Positions 42,586 to 45,727 of a stretch of DNA of 45,727 nt are shown here, piece by piece. The first letter of the stretch is position 1. Every line of letters starts with the position of its first letter. A model generated the notes under the pieces. That model was not told where the DNA came from. It saw only the letters and a list, made by a program, of their open reading frames with translations, and searched no databases. Location: the NCBI GenBank assembly GCA_004335835.1, contig RWJK01000411.1, positions 250-45,976 of the forward strand. Direction: 5' to 3'. Origin of the DNA: Scenedesmus sp. ARA3. Its lineage: Eukaryota; Chlorophyta; Chlorophyceae; Sphaeropleales; Scenedesmaceae. The position numbers and the translations under genes are program-made.

Positions 42586-44431
42586 TACTCTTGCAGCAGC
42601 TCCCGCTGTTGCTGGCATGCCGGCTGCTGTTGCTGCAGCAGGCGGAGTGTACATGCATCCTGCGGCTCTCCCTCTGCCACCAAGCAGCAGCAGCAGCAGT
42701 GGTGAACTGCCAGAAACTGTGGTCAACGTGTGCATTGCGCAGTCAACTCTGGCGCAGCTGCTGGCGGCTGGTCAGCGCAGTGTGCGTGTGGTGGTGACGG
42801 CACAGCAGCCAGGGCAGGCACTGCTGCTGGATGAGACATGGCAGCTGCTGCCAATAGCAGAAGCAGGAACAAACGATTTGCAGCTGCCTCTGCTGCTGCA
42901 GCTCAGCAACAACGAGGGCATGCAGGATGGCATCCACCAGCAGCAGCCAGTAGCTTCAGTGATGGTTTTAGCCAGCAACAGGTTGGAAAACAGCACAGCG
43001 CAAGCGACAAGTAGCCCAGCAGCAGCAACAGAAGCAGAGAGTCTGGAGGCTGCACTGCAGGGCAGCAGCCGCAGCCACCCGCATGCTGCAGTGCTGGCCA
43101 AGCTGCCGCTGCTGCTGCTGCCGCATGCCGCAGCAGCAGAGCTGCAGCAGCTGCACGCAGGCTTGTCATCAGACGGGCTGGCGCCTGCTGCTGCGTACCA
43201 GGAGCTGCTGCCACTGCTGCAGGACCTGGCGGTAGTGCTGGGCGGTGCTGCAGCAGCACAAGCAGGCAGTGCTGCTGCCAGCCGCCACCACCTTCTGGAT
43301 GTGTTGAAGGGTGCTATTGCAGCTTGCTTTGAGCAGCAGGGGCTGGTGAGCTGCTTGCAGCTGCTGCACAACGCTGGCGTATCTACTGCAGAAGCAGAAG
43401 CAGTAGCTGCAGATGCAGCGGCTGCAGCCCCAGTGCTGCTTGTTGGCAGTCATGCCAGCGAGGTGCAGCATGGCAACACAGCTGCTGCTGCTGCTGCTCT
43501 GTCCCCGGCGGGGGCACCAGCAGACAGTGGCGGTGCAAGCAATGGCAAACAGGGGAGCTTGGGTCTGGCCAACAGGGTTGAGCTGGAACAGGGGCAGCTT
43601 GAACGCTTGATGCCTTCGTGCACCAGCAGCAGCGGCACAAGCAGCAGTAGCATCACAGCCAGCAGCAAGCCAACAGGCAGCAGTAGCAGTGCAGAGGCAG
43701 GAGAAGCACCTTCAACAGGGCAGCAGCAGCAGGTGCAGCAGCAGGCTGCCGTCACTGGCACTGCACCAACAGTTGGTTTCAGCGCTCTTGTGTTTGGCTT
43801 TCCTGCAAGCATTGAGGCAGCATACCTGGCATACAAGAGCAGGACTCTGCGCTGCTCAGATTTTCTGAGCATGATCACGTATGCAATGGGTCTGGCTGTC
43901 TCAGTCACCAGGCTGACGTGGTGTGTGGCAACTGGCAGCGCAGTGCAAGCGCGGATAGCGGCCCTGCGCGGAGCATTCTTGATTGTTCACGTTATAACGC
44001 ATGGGGTGCTGTGGGCTGCAAGCACGGCAGCGCAGCATCGGCAGCGGCTTGCAGCGCTGCAGCAGCAGCGCAGCGCTGTGCTGGCTGCGGGTGTGAGTCT
44101 GGCTCTGTCTGTGTTTGCAGCTGCAGCGCTGTGCCGCGGTGCATGGGGAGCAGCAGGTGTTGAAGCGCTGCGAGGCGACAAGCCCGCAGTATACTGTGCG
44201 TTGATGGTGTACAGACACTTGGTGCAGCCTGCACGGCTGCGCATCGGGCTGCTGCCTACGCTGCTGCTAGCTGCTGAGTACATGGCATTTGACGTGCTGT
44301 TTTTAAGGCCGCAGCTGCCGGGTTTAAGCCCGAATGCCACTGCGCTGCTGCTGGTGTCTGCACAGCTGAGCCTGGCAGCTTGGCTTGAGCTTAGTCTACG
44401 CAGGAGCTTCACACGTAGCTTGCGCATGTGA
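40699..44431 (+). CDS. Unrecognised two-exon multi-pass membrane protein, paralogue 2
   Basis: Exons 40699-41908 and 42177-44431 encode 1154 residues. ATG 40699 was chosen because MKLVFPDRREERAFQ aligns with the start of paralogue 1; the frame extends further only to a GTG. The N-terminal bundle (YGWPACAVGLGAAVMGLLVH, MLFATGVLFYSRPG, RVFAVDVVLPGLLLTWLELR), the linker helix, YRSPVQRCVVSLKFS, the soluble middle (FPGCWQVVMHLVLPQ, VNVCIAQSTLAQLLAAGQRS) and the C-terminal bundle (FLIVHVITHGVLWAAS, MVYRHLVQPARLRIGLLPTL) all match paralogue 1 in order. Exon 2 is exactly as long as in paralogue 1 (2255 nt) although the Q, A and S runs differ in place. Two short stretches are nearly identical in DNA between the copies while their flanks are not. 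It is a tandem duplicate on the same strand, 429 bp downstream. Confidence 0.85.
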
Positions 44432-45727
44432 TGGCTGGTTGCAGCCTTGGCTGCAGCTTTAGCTGCAGGGCACTGTTGGTTGTGAACCAGTGTCTGTAGT
44501 TTTTTAGCACTGTTGGAGCGACATGTGTTATGTAGGCGCAGGGGTTGACAGCAGATGTGCTGCTGCCTGCTGCTGAACAACGAGGACACTGCATTTTTGG
44601 TCAGTGGGTGTGGGTTGCTGCCTGCATGCGCTAGACTGGCTTGCAGGCAACAGCTACTGTGCACAAAACTTTTTTGCCTTTTGCATACATTGCTGGGGAA
44701 GTTGGCGTCGCTATTATCTGTTGCCAAGAGCTACTTGCATGAGTTTGCACAACCAACCTGTATCATTATCGCAATGATGCGTTGAAACCCTGCATTTCTG
44801 TGTACGTCGTGTGCCACACCATGGGCCCTAGCACCCTATGCTTGTGTGACAGTGCATCAGCATGTACAGCAGATTGTAAAGCACCGGCACCATCTACCCA
44901 AGAGGTCATCAGGTGGCTTTGTTGGAGCATGTCATTTACTCACCAATATGCTTCAGCAGCTGCAGATCAGCGCAGTTGTCTCTTGGTTCCTGTTTGGCAC
45001 TTGAACCGTGGACAACTTGTCCATTGAATGACGCAACTAGAGGCAGGCAAGTTGAGTTAAGCCGTGCTGTGTTGTCAAGTGTGGGCGTAGCGCAGGTGTG
45101 CAGCAGGAGCAGCATGTGCTGCACATGTGGGCTGTGGTTCTCGCTGGCTATTGTGAAGGAAATATGTGACTGCACCACTGACATCACATCACGTTGTGCA
45201 GGTTGTGCTGGCTGCTGCTGCGCAGTATTTGTAGAGCACACAGTACATGCTGCAAGCGCATGATTGCATGGGATAGCCATGTCATATGGCTGTGTTGCTG
45301 TGTTGTTGCTGCTGCTACTGCCTTCGCGCCTCAGGCAGGCAGCAGTGCCGCGCTGTACATCACGCTAGATGCAGCCTAACAGCAAATGCACATGCAAATT
45401 CTGCGATTAAGCAGGTGCTGGCATATCCATGCTGTATCTACTGCTGCTGCTGGTGGTGCTGCTACTGCTTTCACACCTGCTGCCGATGCACCCTTTGATT
45501 TGAAGCCTGATACGCATAATCGAGAACAGATTAAACATTCAACATTATAGAAGCCTCGTACTGAAACATCCCAGCCGTGCATGGTGCAGTACGAGCTTCT
45601 GACAGTCACTGCCTGTCTGAACATCGCCCTGCCGTAGATAGACTTGAAATTAATCGATTAGTGTATTTTATAATATGTCAGACAATTTGGGCAACTACAA
45701 GGCCGTTGACAGCAGGCCGCCTTTAGC
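44432..45727. other. Right-end non-coding stretch
   Basis: 1.3 kb after the second membrane-protein paralogue. A TGTAA occurs near 44875. Short ORFs are present on both strands, but none has recognisable domains or coding character. A neighbouring gene may begin beyond the right edge. Confidence 0.4.

Noticed and set aside
207..45500. CRISPR array
   Set aside because: The repeats seen are microsatellites, minisatellites and exon duplications. There is no regular repeat-spacer structure, and the genome is eukaryotic.

Overview
The window is nuclear DNA from a green alga, most likely a chlorophycean (Scenedesmaceae-like or volvocine-like; this placement is inference). The reasons are many short GT-AG introns with GTGAGT/GTGCGC-type donors, TGTAA motifs downstream of stop codons, proteins full of poly-Q, poly-A and poly-S tracts encoded by (CAG)n, and gene families typical of plants and algae. 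A run of Ns at 24922-24957 marks an assembly gap.

Layout: (1) 1.5-9.3 kb, plus strand: two tandem papain-family (C1A) cysteine protease genes. Copy A keeps the Cys/His/Asn triad but has an in-frame TGA. Copy B has an open frame but has lost both the catalytic Cys and His. (2) 10.0-11.7 kb, minus strand: an unrecognised multi-pass membrane protein. (3) 12.1-16.5 kb, plus: a secretory-pathway PA-TM-RING ubiquitin ligase whose transmembrane exon is preceded by five duplicated copies of its own 5' part. (4) 18.9-24.0 kb, plus: a very large poly-Q protein with an acidic stretch and a basic coiled coil. (5) 24.0-29.1 kb: a gene-poor stretch with several tandem repeats and one exon-like ORF. (6) 29.1-33.0 kb, minus: a membrane-anchored FKBP-TPR protein matching the FKBP42/TWISTED DWARF1 (animal FKBP8) architecture. 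(7) 33.3-35.9 kb, plus: an ATP adenylyltransferase (Ap4A phosphorylase), head-to-head with the FKBP gene. (8) 36.5-44.4 kb, plus: two tandem paralogues of a roughly 1155-residue two-exon multi-pass membrane protein that I do not recognise.

The genes do not form a pathway. What links the window is how it changes. Local tandem duplications repeatedly copy an exon edge together with its splice site: the acceptor side in the RING gene, the donor side at three exons of the FKBP gene. There are also tandem gene pairs with intron differences and gene-conversion-like patches, and (CAG/CTG)n tracts that serve as coding sequence in several frames and as 3' splice-site tracts. The clearest candidates for something undescribed are the tandem membrane-protein family, the protease/pseudoprotease pair and the splice-site duplications.

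All exon structures were derived by reading splice signals, frame continuity and paralogue or family alignment by eye. No transcript data or database search was available.
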